From Echinostoma caproni (taxonomy: Eukaryota; Platyhelminthes; Trematoda; Plagiorchiida; Echinostomatidae): a stretch of DNA of 21,174 nt. The notes beneath the pieces were generated by a model. It saw nothing but the letters and a program-made list of their open reading frames with translations, ran no database searches and was not told the DNA's origin. The DNA lies in assembly GCA_900618425.1 (NCBI GenBank), contig UZAN01049978.1, forward strand, positions 1-21,174. Reading direction: 5' to 3'. The translations under genes were made by a program, and so were the position numbers. Shown here piece after piece: positions 1 to 11,391 of the stretch (position 1 is its first letter; each line of letters opens with the position of its first letter).

Positions 1-960
1 TGGTGATGATCCAAGCAGTGAATCGGCTGCATTTTGTGCACGAAAGGAATGTTCTTGTGGATGGTGCATTTAAGCACCCAATTGGGATTGAAAACCCTCG
101 TTTATAAATATATACCTTCAGTTGGATAATTAGTCTATAGATAGTGATCATTTGAAAATTTGTGACGAGGTGGAATTTCACATCTACATTTGGAGAAAAT
201 ATTCCGTTCTCCCTCAAACTCATACCCATCAAAGTATCTATCGCGACAGACCTTAATTTGTCTCCGGGACATACTCCTGGGACTCGATTGCGAATGTCTG
301 ACGCGAACAAAAGGATTAAAATATCTCCCATAACCCCGGGATTTGTTGCAGTTTTTGTGCAATAATGATTGACGTAGTGGCAATGTGTATGTTCAGTATC
401 CAAATGTGGGGATTATCCCCCAAGATAAGCGAATAGTGGGCAATAAAATTTTATCAGAGTTTTGTCCGGATGATCATAAAATTGCTCTCTCTCTCTCTCT
501 CTTGAAATTCTGCTCACGTTCAATAAAAAAGATCACATCCCCTCTTCGGCCATTTATTGGATCAATACCTCAGTGGATTTAACCTTATTTTGGGACCCCC
601 TGATTCGTTTGTTTTCAGACATATTCAGATGCAAATAAATCACTCTGCTCAAGAGCAAACATTTTTTCAAACAGCATCCTCCGGAACTAGAAGTTTCATA
701 TGAAATTTATTTTGAACCCATAACAATGTGCAGCTCGTTGTCCAAAGTCCATAGCATACAAGTTATGAATGCCATCTAAACCATTTATTTTACTTGTGTA
801 AGTTTGCATGGTGTGCTGGAAAACTTCGTAAACCGTTTCATGGCTCCCCGGACTTGACGTGTCACTTCTTGTTTGCCCCGTTATAGTGATATTCCGATCA
901 GCGAGGTTGATTAGTTGCTACAAATCAATTTCTATCCCCGTCAATTAACACCAGCTTGCA
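1..960. other. No gene seen; intergenic or intronic DNA
   Basis: Only short, overlapping open frames on both strands, none resembling a known family. The stretch around 140-380 is open in several frames on both strands, as expected by chance. It holds a CT dinucleotide run (listed separately) and a 12-bp palindrome, TTTCATATGAAA, at 694-705. I see no RNA gene, promoter or mobile-element end. Confidence 0.6.
485..502. repeat. (CT)9 microsatellite
   Basis: Nine uninterrupted CT units, read directly. No function is implied. Confidence 0.95.
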
Positions 961-1082
961 GCTTCATTCGTCAACATCCACAGAACTGTAACTATGGATT
1001 TGCGTGGTTCTGATGAGAGCTGACGGTTTTGAGCTCACGTCGTTTGAGGTGAGATGAAATGCATTGATGGATTCAATGACAT

Positions 1083-1247
1083 TACCTCTGAACAGTAGAC
1101 ATTTCATTCTCCAGATTTTCTTTTTGTCTATTATCACGGACTCTATTAGCACGGACTCTTGAGCTCTTTTCTGTGTTTACGCTCACTTGGTAAACCAGGT
1201 GGTGATCCGTGCTCGCTGATACACATGTCACTCTGATTACATGCGTC
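1083..1247 (-). mobile_element. Possible scrap of a LINE endonuclease C-terminus
   Basis: On the minus strand, a frame reads STDHHLVYQVSVN. This resembles the last motif of apurinic-type LINE endonucleases (S-D-H-H-L-V followed by a basic stretch, as in RTE-like elements); here the serine is a threonine. A charged Arg/Lys-rich tail follows. Immediately upstream on the same strand a pyrimidine-leaning run ends in CAG (CTG at 1248-1250 on the plus strand), so a real exon starting at 1247 is an alternative. The match is one short motif, so the assignment is weak. Confidence 0.2.
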
Positions 1248-1267
1248 CTGTAAAAATGATTAATCAA

Positions 1268-1858
1268 TAGTTATTTAATTTTAAAATATTCAATAAAATA
1301 GGATGAAACATTTTTTAAGGATGGCAATTTCGGTGTTAATTTGTTTCACAAAACTGATGTATGAAGATTTACAAGAACGCTCATCGGGATAGTTCCTTTT
1401 TACACCCCTTGGTACGTCTCTACACCTTTGGAGCTTAGGTGAATGATGGGGTGATTCGTTTGTGGCCTTGAACGCTTTTATTAACATGACTTAGTAGATA
1501 CTCAATTTTCTAAATGCTTGGAAATATCAGAGTGATTAACTACTGCGCCTACATTCTCTTAACATATGCTATCCTGAGCACTCGTACATAATCCAACAAC
1601 TGGAAAGTCTCTACCGAAGTATGAGGCAGTAAATAAAATACTTCCATCAAACCCTGTGCAAAGGAACAAACTTCTTGTTCTGATATTACAACTCAACCCG
1701 AACAGTATCCGTGAATATCTGAGTTTTTGAACAGAATGTAACACGACACTGATATGTCAACAAGTCGTCTTTTGGTGGTGGCTAAGTGACTCATGGACAA
1801 TAGTCCTAAATTCACTTTCCGTGAATGACAAGTCAGCTTTCTCTGTGTGAGTTGATCA
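1268..1858. other. No gene seen
   Basis: Short minus-strand frames of about 60-70 codons occur at 1290-1487, 1559-1744 and 1693-1905. None shows a recognisable motif, and the last two overlap in different frames. I see no repeat or RNA gene. Confidence 0.5.
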
Positions 1859-1882
1859 AATATGTTGTGTATACAACATATT
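1859..1882. repeat. Perfect 10-bp hairpin, 4-nt loop
   Basis: AATATGTTGT and its exact complement ACAACATATT are separated by GTAT. It sits just before the 165-codon open frame. It could be a MITE end, a cruciform-prone site or chance. Confidence 0.7.
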
Positions 1883-2378
1883 GGAAGTAGAAGCAAGTTG
1901 CTCACTTGACGTTCGTGAATTGTTCGCCAATCAAAAACATGTTCTGGGAGGTTCGGAAATTAGAGAAAGTAGTGTGTATGTCCGGTGCGATTACCTCTCT
2001 CACACAATGCAAATCACCTTTGACAGGGTTTCAACTGACGGTGAGAATTTTATTTTCCCTCAGGAGCTACAATGTACCCCGGGGAAAATATGCATAGGTA
2101 AACATTCTGCCCATTTCCATTGCAATGATTCGGTACTTCACTTCCGCTTCCAGTATCATCGAATCATTTACTCTGTCCGATTCTCACTCTATGGCTTTTC
2201 CTCTCAAGGCTTGGTGGAGGTCCTCACACACACACATGTTCAGCATATCAATGAGTTCTTTGTTGCTTATCTCCCTATTCCAATATTTTTCATGCATACT
2301 GAAATGGAAAATCAATGCCTGCTATATAAACATGCTCCAGTTCTCGGTAAAAAACGATTGGCGAAAATGTGGGGGTAA
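1881..2378 (+). other. Unassigned 165-codon open frame (longest in window)
   Basis: The frame has an ATG at 1881 and a stop at 2376-2378. I do not recognise the product. There is no signal peptide, no long membrane segment and no known motif. A CA repeat is translated inside it (Thr-His-Thr-His at about 2225-2236), which argues against strong coding constraint. Inside it lies an acceptor-like site (pyrimidine run ending in CAG at 2061-2063) and, 34 nt on, a donor-like GTAAAC at 2098, so even if transcribed the frame need not be read whole. In 21 kb, one frame of this length is not far from chance expectation. It is listed because it is the best candidate for an unknown host exon, not because coding is shown. 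Confidence 0.15.
2225..2236. repeat. (CA)6 microsatellite
   Basis: Short dinucleotide run lying inside the 165-codon open frame. Related short TG-rich and CA-rich runs occur near 2755-2775 and 3468-3485. Confidence 0.85.
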
Positions 2379-2381
2379 ATG

Positions 2382-4715
2382 AAAAAACTCAAGTGATTTT
2401 AGTTGTCACAAACCAATGTGTAAAAACGCACAAATTTGACATGCGATTTCACTCTGAAAGTGTTTTGTAGGTTGCTATTCAATCTCTCACTTACAGAAAC
2501 GAGAGGCACAATCTTGTGAAACACAATCATCGAGGATCGTGTGCGTGCGACGGTACAGTGGACAGTTCACGAATTCACTTGCAGAAGGAGTAAGCAACGA
2601 TCACGGCGCAGAGACAAATGAGACTTGAACTGGGCACGCACTTTTCTATCTCGGTGAACAATGAGTGAGCAACGAGAAATTACTCAAGTATTAATACTTG
2701 GCGATAAAAGAGGACAGTTGAATTTCAATGTGAGGACAATGCATTTGTTTCCATCGTGTGTGTATGTGTTTGTGTCTGGAGTGAGTGCATCGTGAGTGAA
2801 AAAGCGAGAAATGCGTGGTTGGGACGGGAAAGTGACAGTAGAATCGAGGTCGTGTAACAATTGGGGTCAACAGCAGCTAACACGTGAATAACGGAAAGCG
2901 GTTTACAATGGGGTGAAACTGCCTCAGGAAAGAACTGGGTGAAAAAGCATCTCATTTGTACTATGTCACAGACTAAGACTATTTTAAATGCCCGTTTTTA
3001 ATCATATACTTGATTTGCTCTTAGGTGTAAATGTAAAGCTCGTAGTTTACTCAAGCGTAGCTACTTTGTTCAGGATGTTTAAAATATCGAGACTAGTAAA
3101 GGCTGTCACTGTTCGTATTTTTCTCAAATAAATCTATTAAAATGTTGATGTTCTATCGGTTCACTTATTATGCGAGCAACTCTTATATCAGCACCACCTT
3201 TGAATGCTCCGTAAGGAAACAGTTAGGCCGTCAAACTGACCTTTGATGCTCCACTGATTAATTATTTCTGTTCGTGTCTGAAGCCATTCCGTGAAATTGG
3301 AAAGATTTGTTATAAACATTTGTTCTCTATATATGATTGTTCCGTCAAGGAAAGAAAAACTGATTCTACAGCAAACTCTCACAGATGAAAAACATTCATA
3401 GTTATTAGTCAAATTACATTCTCGTCCCAGACAAACTAACCCTCAATGACCAACAAAGACATCAGAAATGCACACACACATATACACGATGTCAAGCGAT
3501 GGATTCTGATTGTCTCCGGGTCAATTCTTGTGCTCTTCAGGGTATTTTTATCGTTCTTTCAAGCACACACAAATGCACTGTATTCCACTGTTTGAATGAA
3601 CCACCTTTTGCTTTCTATCATCTCCTATGTCCCTTATGTTTGATAAAGCTTTCCGCGCAAAGTATTATCACACAAATATTTCAATCTTCATTAATACGAT
3701 CGCTAACCTGAAAACAGAGACAAAACACCATGGATGTTTAGCATCCTTAAATTGCATAGAGCGGTGTAGTAAGCGGTCCCAAGAGGTTTTATCCCATCTA
3801 GTAATTTTTATGTGAGGTAGTTTGAGACCACTGTCCCGACAAATGAATAAATGAAACAAGTTTGCCAAATGGTATGTATACAATGTGCCCAAGTTCGCAA
3901 CAAATGTGGCCTAATGCAGTCTTGCAATATTCCTCTTGAGGTGAAAATCACATCATTTCTTTTGGTCAGAGAAATTTTATAAATTACGAAACCATTGTAA
4001 TGTTCCTTTTAAATCACATTCCGTACTCCTGGTGTAAATTTAGAAGAGAAAGGTTTGTGCACAATGAAAAACCGGTCTCTTATCTACCCGTGGAATGCAA
4101 ATCACGTTTTATCAATTCGTATACCACTCTGCGAAATGTATGGGGTAGACTCTAATTTTCCCAATGAGTATGTTGCCAGTGGATAGGGTCTAACGACAAA
4201 CTTTGAGCACTGTGCAAAATGTGTTACCAAAATATATTCCCAAAATCGTATAAGTAAACTGCTTACTTACATAACCAATAGAATGACGTTAAACGGAATA
4301 TGGGATCCGAAGAACCTCTGAGATAAATGATCTTCTGAACTAACTTTGATCAATTTCACAATCCATACATTTCAGTAGACGGAGGCCATCTTATCACCTA
4401 TCATGATCTCCCTCATCCTCTTACTTCTATACTATTATACTCCGGCAAGCTCTTCTCTCTAACTTCAAAGCCCAAGTAATAGACAGACAAAAAAGGTGAT
4501 AGTGCTTTTGTTGAGTAAATATCAGGACTCATCAAGGCCAAACAATTCAGTACTTACAAGCTTTGTACTGTAACTTTTTCTACCTTGATAGTATAAGCCA
4601 TCAAAGGTGTCCTCTGGATTAGTTTGATCTAGCAAAACATTGTTCAAACTTGGATGCCGTAGCTACCAATCGAACACTGCGTCACTAACATTGGATAAAC
4701 ATTACACAAAGCTAT
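2382..4715. other. About 2.3 kb without recognisable gene
   Basis: Only short open frames (up to about 76 codons), mostly overlapping across strands, with no family motif. There are short CA/TG-rich tracts and no structural RNA or clear mobile-element end. It is compatible with an intron or intergenic spacer. An older LINE could be hidden here beyond what I can detect by eye. Confidence 0.55.
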
Positions 4716-5470
4716 ATGTGTGTTTTCTTGACCACAGCAATTTGCGTAACTGTTTCAAATGAAACAAACTTAATAAACAAGATACGCGCTTCTGTTGTTC
4801 ACAGTCAACTTTTTCTCTGGTCAAGAATAAGTTTACTGACATCAGTCTCTATATCCTGTTTCCCAGTCAAACACCCGACTCATTACTGGTCCATTAAAAA
4901 AAGTAACTGCTCATTTCTTTGTGATCTTACAACTAATTCCGATCCGATTCTCCTTCAGTACTATGACGATGTAACCGTTCTTTTCTTCCTCCTCGATGGT
5001 TTTTATTTTTCCCATCCCCAGATTTCCTTGTTTTACTTCTTTCCACTTACATGTATCTATTATCACCTTAAAATATATTGATGTTAACTTTTCTCTTACT
5101 GAGGAAGAATTTATGTTTATGTTTCGATGTAACTGCCCAGCAGCTCACATTTTTATCTTGTTGTTCCAACTGTAAATTCTGCAAAATAAATCACAGCTTA
5201 TATCAAACAGGATCCCCCGTGGTCTTTGTATATGAACGCTGTCGCTAAAATCTTTTCATGTATGTTTATTTGTTTCACACCTGTGATCTTCAAAGGCTTC
5301 ACCAGATTTATTTATTCGTTCTCCATTTCCCACCTGTATTTGGGATGGTCTCACTTCGTCCTGTCAGAATTACATCACACACATGGTAGGCCCCTGTCTT
5401 TGATACAATTCGTCACCAATAAACATTTGCTCTCTCGCGACCAAATCTGAAACAACTTTCCATCGGACAA
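4716..5470 (+). mobile_element. Degenerate LINE reverse-transcriptase fragment (family A)
   Basis: The plus strand has an open stretch with SFLCDLTTNSDP, then a gap, then YYDDVTVLF, with the Asp-Asp pair encoded at 4965-4970. This has the layout of the non-LTR reverse-transcriptase motif 'LF-x-dL ... YADDV', with Ala changed to Tyr. Further on, at about 5275-5340, TPVIFKGF resembles the conserved 'SPVIFPGL' block found after the reverse-transcriptase core in the other copies here. The segment between the two blocks contains stops and appears shortened. No endonuclease or intact 3' end is visible. It is certainly non-functional. The call rests on motif order rather than on long identity, so the outer limits are approximate. 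Confidence 0.5.
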
Positions 5471-7020
5471 CAATCACCCTCACTTGACAAAAACAAAACT
5501 TTAACAATGCACGTTCACTTCAGGAACTGGGCGACGTCACTAAGCCCTTCATGCGCGAACTACTACTCATGCTTTGTTGCTTCGTGTTTCGATATATACT
5601 TTCCAATAAACAAGTCAACTGGACAGAACATTTTGTGAGCTTTGAAATGACGACTTGGCATTCTCAAATACCTAGCCTTTTCTCACAGTATACTTGATTA
5701 TGCCACTATTGAGTGGTTTCGACGACGCAAATACACCGGTGGGCATGAAAGTGAAAACCTACCTTGATTTTATTCAACAAGAGACTGGTTCACATAAGTG
5801 GACGATGGATCACCCTAAATGACAAAGCATAAAGTAATTGAGTCAAATAACTGAGGAACTTTTATTGTACCGCACCTATCCTTCTCAAGCGCGATTCTGT
5901 CTGGATACTTTGAGCCGCAACGATTTGGTTATCAACGAATCAGAACAAGTCCGTTTTCGCCTCTAGCAAATATAGTTATATAAATATGAAAAAATCCACA
6001 TCATCCCCATTCCCGCCTCTGCTCTGTTCGGAAACCATACAAAATCTGCTATTCCAATACAAGTGGCAAACTCACAAAATTGTGCAAATTGGATTTGCCT
6101 TTTCCTTTTTAAGTCAATGTACGAGCCAGAGAAGCAAATTATCAAAAATATCTTGATTCACTATTTCGGACGGAGTTTACCGAGATCTGGAGTGAGGATC
6201 TCGGGTGAAATTTTAGGAAGCAGTTTAATCCATCGTGCGATGAATTGAGGGTAAATGGTAATACGGGAAGCTGATAAAAGAAAACATAAAACTCAAATCT
6301 ATTCATATTTTGCCCGCATTTGTCTCACTAAAAGTGGTTTATTAAACAAAGCATTTACGTAGCATTTATTTGGTTAATCGATTGAAAAAAACTGAATGAA
6401 ATTTTCTACCTTCAATTTTATGTGCAAAGTTTAGTCATTCCCATGGGATAAATATACTCTCTGATGCCAAAGAACTGCAAGGAATGAAGAGAATATAAAC
6501 AAACAGCAAGCGAGCAAACCACTACTGTAGGACCACTGTTTCTTAGAATGGAAGAGGTAATGGAACGACTGGAAGCTTTATTTCCCAGACCAAGTCTTAA
6601 GGATTGAAAATTAAAGATATTTGTAGCAGAAGAATCCGGGTGTCGCGTAAATAAGGCAACTGTACATCAGCACAGCCTTTAAACCGTTTCTGTTTTCACT
6701 CTGAGTTATATTTCCTATGTTTCCATCTCACTGACCATTCGTCTGCTATCGATCCGTTTTAAAATAAAGGCGTATTTGACATTCGTAGAACTGTAAAATG
6801 ATCGCAAGTGCACCAAGCTCTGGATTTTATTCAATGAATCATTATTCTACGGGATTTACAATGTGATTCTTATTCCATATTGTTATTGCTATGGTTGATG
6901 GACTATCATCAGGGAGATCAAAGCAGTGCAAAAGCAAACTGAACTGCGTCGAAATTTCCATTCAATAACTTTGAATATCTCTAAGGTTTTGTAGCTCCAC
7001 CAACCCCTCAACTTGTTCAA
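5471..7020. other. About 1.5 kb without recognisable gene
   Basis: Short overlapping frames only. One small hairpin (6180-6204) is listed separately. I see no RNA gene or promoter architecture. The 3' tail of the LINE at 4716-5470 may run some way into this stretch. Confidence 0.55.
6180..6204. repeat. 8-bp inverted repeat, 9-nt loop
   Basis: CCGAGATC and GATCTCGG, exact complements. Nothing nearby suggests a function; it may be chance. Confidence 0.5.
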
Positions 7021-7600
7021 CAATAAGCAATCTTTTTACCAATATATTGAAATATGCTGATGATGTGGTTTTATGTCAAATCTCAAAACATTCAAGCATC
7101 ATCATATTCTGAGAGCTTATTTCAAATCAAACTTCAAATCAATCTGATCATCATTCGAACTGTTTCATTGCTTTGAATTGATTTTTTCTTTGCTGCCATC
7201 CGTGTACACATTAGAACCCGTAGCCATCAACTTTATACCCCCCTCCAAACAGAAGTACCTCAAACCTCTTAGGGAGTCAACCACAGTGATTTGTCCATGC
7301 AATCATTAATGTTGTTATACTATGACGCTTTGTCTCAGAAAAATTTGCAAGTTCGTACATGGTAGCATGGAACATTTGAATAGCTGTTCACTCCGCCATC
7401 GGAACATGATTCATCCTTTCATACATCCTGGTTCCCCTACAATTTTCCTTGTCCCGCGACTTGCCAATCATTAGCCACAAGTGTATTATTCTCTGGAACA
7501 ATTTAATGCAATTACAATCTTATCTTTTTACATGTACTCTAATGAGGCTTGTTCCCATAATAATCTCACAGTGTGTATTGGTAAAGGTTACACAGAATGG
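7021..7600 (+). mobile_element. Degenerate LINE reverse-transcriptase fragment (family A)
   Basis: The clear landmark is LFTNILKYADDVVLC in one plus-strand frame, with Tyr-Ala-Asp-Asp encoded at 7053-7064. This is the catalytic loop of a non-LTR reverse transcriptase with both Asp kept. Downstream, in shifting frames, are a decayed equivalent of the 'KYLG...W' block (about 7245-7350) and PTIFLVPRLAN (about 7425-7470), which lines up with the 'SPVIFPGLL' block of related copies. Stops and frameshifts are frequent. Neither the N-terminal half of the reverse transcriptase nor an endonuclease is visible, so it is 5'-truncated or rearranged. The YADD core is certain; the extent after about 7350 is inferred. 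Confidence 0.75.
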
Positions 7601-7872
7601 TTTTCACATTGACTATTGTAACAACCTTGGCAACTTACCATTCCGTTTGAGTATGATTCGTGTTCATGTCTCACTAGACCTTTTGGTTCATGGTATCTGC
7701 ATTTTCATCTCTTTCAGATTGTCAGTTTGCTCTCTCCACTGAGAACCTCCTGTCTGTCGACGGTTCCAGCCCACACCTAGACTCGGCTCACTTGCAGTTG
7801 TTTGGTGTATCCGTTCACGGGGGACATCCTGCGGCACACACAATCCAAGCATCTCACACTATACCTTTTTAG

Positions 7873-8090
7873 TTTAAGATGTCATGTTACTATGTGGATA
7901 GTACGGCAGAGCGAGTACTTCATCGTTTCATTTTGTCTTGTACTTGTTGTGCTGCTCTTGTTATCGCCTCCAGGCGCCACACGGATGCGCTGGATACGAA
8001 AACAAGAGCAACACAACATGTACAAGACAATGTGAAACGATGGATCAATCGCACTATAGTACTATTCACATAGTAACACGACATCTTAAA
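7873..8090. repeat. Long foldback (inverted-repeat) element, arms about 105 nt, loop about 9 nt
   Basis: The sequence from 7873 (TTTAAGATGTC...) to about 7977 reappears as reverse complement from 8090 back to about 7987, with roughly 80-85% identity by eye. Blocks such as GTTACTATGTG, CATCGTTTCA, TTGTCTTGTAC and GCTCTTGTT are shared. The tip is only about 9 nt. A transcript in either direction would form a nearly continuous 100-bp duplex. No transposase and no target-site duplication is evident. This is the structure of a foldback or MITE-like non-autonomous DNA element, or of a hairpin locus that makes small RNAs. Because both arms are open in mirrored frames, short open frames here are by-products of the repeat, not genes. 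Confidence 0.9.
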
Positions 8091-8132
8091 TTGATATTCG
8101 GACATCTTAAAATAATGCTGTGACATCTTAAA
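8080..8132. repeat. Three 21-bp-spaced GACATCTTAAA units at the foldback end
   Basis: GACATCTTAAA occurs at 8080-8090, 8101-8111 and 8122-8132, an exact 21-bp period. A single inverted copy (TTTAAGATGTC) marks the other end of the foldback at 7873-7883. The end of the hairpin is therefore repeated in tandem on one side only. Iterated terminal motifs are seen in some foldback transposons as transposase-binding repeats; that role is inferred here. Confidence 0.85.
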
Positions 8133-9239
8133 CTGACAGGCGCGAATGCTAGCATCACTGGTCACAACGAAATTCAATGTAATTCAATACAATGTTAAAT
8201 TCCAAACTGCAGGAAAAAAAACGTTAACTGAGTTTTTCTTTTCGTTCAACCATCTCGGCTTCAGACATATTTATCGGGTGTTTGAGGTCTTATGCTACAT
8301 AAAATAACCAGAATGCAGGGGGAATAACTTAAAAAATATGCGTAACACTGAAGCTAATTTGGCAATTCGGGGATACTGGTTGGGCTGAAGGAGACAGGGC
8401 AGAATATACTACGAACGGCAAGAACTCGTCGCTTAGTGGAAACTCAAGTAAGTGAGTGGCCTGTGGCTGGTTGCACTACAATCCTGTTTTGTCACAGCTC
8501 ATCGAATAGAAGGATTTTCATCATTATTATGGCCTTTGTTCGTCGGTATACCAGATTGGAATTACTTCTACTTAAACACTCACGGATTTACCCACATGAT
8601 TCCCTTGGGTTTTGAAATTCATACAAAAGGCACAACCGGGCTGAGTTGTTCTTTAGCGCAACCTTTCGTTCAAAAAGTCCGTCCCATCACTACTGAGTAG
8701 GAACATACATATCTTCAACCCGAAAATCTCGGATTGATCACTTGCCTGATTTGCATAAAAAAATTTTCGATGAGCCCGCATGTTCCTCGCAAGTTGGTGC
8801 CCATCGATGGATTCAATCTGTACTGGTAGGACAGAGTTTCATGTGGTAAGAAAACCAGTGCTGGTGTGGCCACCTATGGCAGTAATTCGTGGTAAGTCAG
8901 ATATTATTCGCTCCTATTCAAGCAACGGTATTGAATTTTTTATCTCTTCAGTGTCATCCAGAATTATCTCAACGTAGAAGTATCTTCCTAGCAAACCAAT
9001 ACATATATTGCTCCCTTTTTTGTACATAAAACATCTGGGCTTTCGTTGACTCATTTCTACCTTTTTGTGCCACTGCTAAAGGAAAACCTGCAAATTAATG
9101 CGAGTCACTTTAATTAAGCCTCAGCCCGGCCTCACTCTTTTGACCTAACGGATTTATGCGTTTTACGGAAGAGAGGTGACTCCGTTTTAAACAGAATTAC
9201 TGTAAACTATCTGAATTATCTACCTCTATCTACGTGCAC
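8133..9239. other. No gene seen
   Basis: Two frames of 65-82 codons (8452-8700, 8780-8977, plus strand) show no recognisable motif. The second contains a donor-like GTAAGT at 8892 and an acceptor-like pyrimidine run ending in CAG at 8949-8951. A 60-nt intron could be drawn, but nothing supports expression. The last 100 bases may already be 5' LINE sequence. Confidence 0.5.
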
Positions 9240-11210
9240 CAATGATTATTATCTACTTCTTCTAAGGCCTAAGATATATGCCCGTTCTGCCTTTCGTTCG
9301 TTTAGGCAAACTGATCAAGTTAAAATACATCTTCCTAACACATCACGTGAGTTCATTCGTCTTTTTCAAAGATCCCTATCCTATGCAGCTTCCTGGTTCT
9401 CTTTTGAGCATGCACTGAACAATGACGTTCATTTTTTGTCGATATAATCAATTCCATCTTTGAAATCGCTTGAAAACTTTATTTTGCTGCAATGGTCCTA
9501 CCACCGCTCCAAAACTCAAAACATTAAGAATAAACAAAGAACACCTAAGATATCCTGAACTCATCAATGGTCAGATACATTTCCACATTGATCAAAAAGG
9601 ATATTAAGCGTACCGACTCGTCCTATGCGAATCAACTCCTATGTAGCCACAACAGAAGACATCTACGGACAGACATTTGGATCCGATGTGGAATAAAATC
9701 CAGACCAACTTAATGTGTTGTGGACGTTGAGAGTTTAATCGTGCATTTACACAGCCGAGTAGTGATACTCATGTCTCATGGCTCGCACAAGATTCTTCCA
9801 ATATACCCCCATTCTTGAAGGAATAATTGTTTGAACTACCTTGTACAACTAAATCATCCACTGGTATGGGTCCCGGCGGTCTATCATCATCCATTCAAAG
9901 TGTGGTGCCTTTACTCTGATGGATGCTTTTACTTCTCTCCCTAACACATTATTTAGCACGTATTCTATCCCTGATTGCTGTAGACTCGTCACGGTCATTC
10001 TTATTCCAGTACCCTATCCAAACGTTTCTGTCCCACTGCTCTGTTAAATTATGTTTTTAAACTGGCAGAACGTACCATTCCCAAACTTTTGTCTGCTTAT
10101 TTCAGTATCCCCAAATACCATCTCCATTTTGCTTATAAATCAAATAGATCCACTTCGGATTCTGTCGCCTCTGTTGTTCATTACGCTACTAAATCCCTAG
10201 ACGCATCCGCTGTTTTCTTTGATGTTTTATCGGTTTTTGATTCTGTTCCCTTTTGCCCTCCTCCTTCGTAAAATGAATTCATTTGGCTGTTCCAAACAAC
10301 TAGTGGAATGGCTTTTTAACTACTTCACAAGCAAGACTCAGCATAATCGGCTGGGTACGAAAACATCTAAGCCGCTCGTGAACAATTCGGAAGTGCTCTA
10401 GAGTGCGGTACTTTCTCCGTTCTTGTTTTCCATCAACATCAGTGACCTGTAAGGGAGTTATCCAGCCCAATTATTTAGATACTCTGACGACCTAGCCCCT
10501 TTACAAGCCATTTCTGTGTCTGAGGACCCCTTAAATGTCTTTATCAATCTATTGCATATCCACAAAACTTTCCGTTCGTTCTTGACTGTCTCTTACTTTA
10601 TAAAAATGCTTCAAATGCACCTTTCCTCAATCTTAATCTGTTTATCCTCATGATCTACCAGTCATAAAAACAGATCCTTTAGCTACAGTATATTCTGTGA
10701 AGTATTTAGGAATTACAATTGACACAAACTTAAAGTGGTCATTCCATATTTACAATTGTGTAAAACACTTCGTGGATTATCTTTTCAACTTCAAAAACTT
10801 AAGCAGTCCAATGCCAAACAAAAAAACATTTCACTTTGTTTATCAATGAGTTTTTTCTATTCTTCTTTATTGTTTCCTGGTATTTCCTGCTAGACTTCTC
10901 ACGGAAGACTTCATTTTATCCATCCGGTTTGTTGATTATCAGCCTTGTGTCTTTCATACCCTAAAAATATGTGAACTACTCGTGTCCTCATGTGAAACAT
11001 CTACACATAAAACCTTTTCTGATCCCACTCATCCTTTACGTGACGATCTATCCAAATGCTGTTCTCATTCACCCACAAGTTCCATATATCGTTTGGTACC
11101 CTCTAGCAATAACCTGTATACTAATTATACAGTTCACTAGCTCTCTTGAATCCTTGAAACCGACGACGCGTTTCTGCTGAATTTCTCAGCAACCTTGGAC
11201 GCTAAACGTT
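9240..11210 (+). mobile_element. Near full-length but decayed LINE reverse-transcriptase domain (family A)
   Basis: This is the best preserved LINE in the window, read across several frames. In order on the plus strand: a linker-like stretch from about 9260; KSSTGMGPGGLSSS at about 9850, the 'KSpGPDGl' block; a Pro-rich VILIPVP then RPTALLN-like block near 10000-10050; AERTIPKLLSAY and HFAYKSNRST at about 10060-10150; FFDVLSVFDSVP at 10215-10250 (motif A, first Asp kept); a frameshift; QLVEWLFNYF and VLSPFLFSINISDL at about 10300-10450; then RYSDD with the catalytic pair at 10486-10491 (Ala changed to Ser). VKYLGITIDTNLKW follows at 10697-10738, then DPTHPLRDDLSKC near 11020-11055 as a C-terminal block. 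In-frame stops (for example after VL at 10399-10401) make it inactive. No endonuclease is recognisable upstream. The order fits a CR1/Jockey-type non-LTR element. Confidence 0.88.
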
Positions 11211-11379
11211 TTTATTTGTATAAGTTCCTTCTTTCAATGGGTTGATATGTATTTTTTGGCTGAAATGCGGACATCTGTCCACGTAAAAGTCTATACAAAT
11301 ATAAGAAACATGATTGTAAATGCAGGCAAAAAATAGGAGAGATAAAAGCTCAGCTTTCATTTTTCTTCATTTTGATTTC

Positions 11380-11391
11380 TTTTTTTTTTTT
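11380..11391. repeat. T12 homopolymer
   Basis: Twelve T on the plus strand. If read as the A tail of a minus-strand retrocopy it would mark an insertion, but no source transcript is recognised. Confidence 0.9.

Noticed and set aside
7047..7080. A second hammerhead, from CTGATGA in this stretch
   Set aside because: The string belongs to the YADD codons of a reverse transcriptase; there is no stem II or GAAA partner.
7879..8177. Overlapping coding frames on both strands with similar proteins
   Set aside because: The two products resemble each other only because the DNA is an inverted repeat.
8780..8977. Exon pair with a 60-nt intron (GTAAGT at 8892, acceptor at 8951)
   Set aside because: The splice signals look fair, but the frame is also open through the supposed intron and the product is unrecognised.
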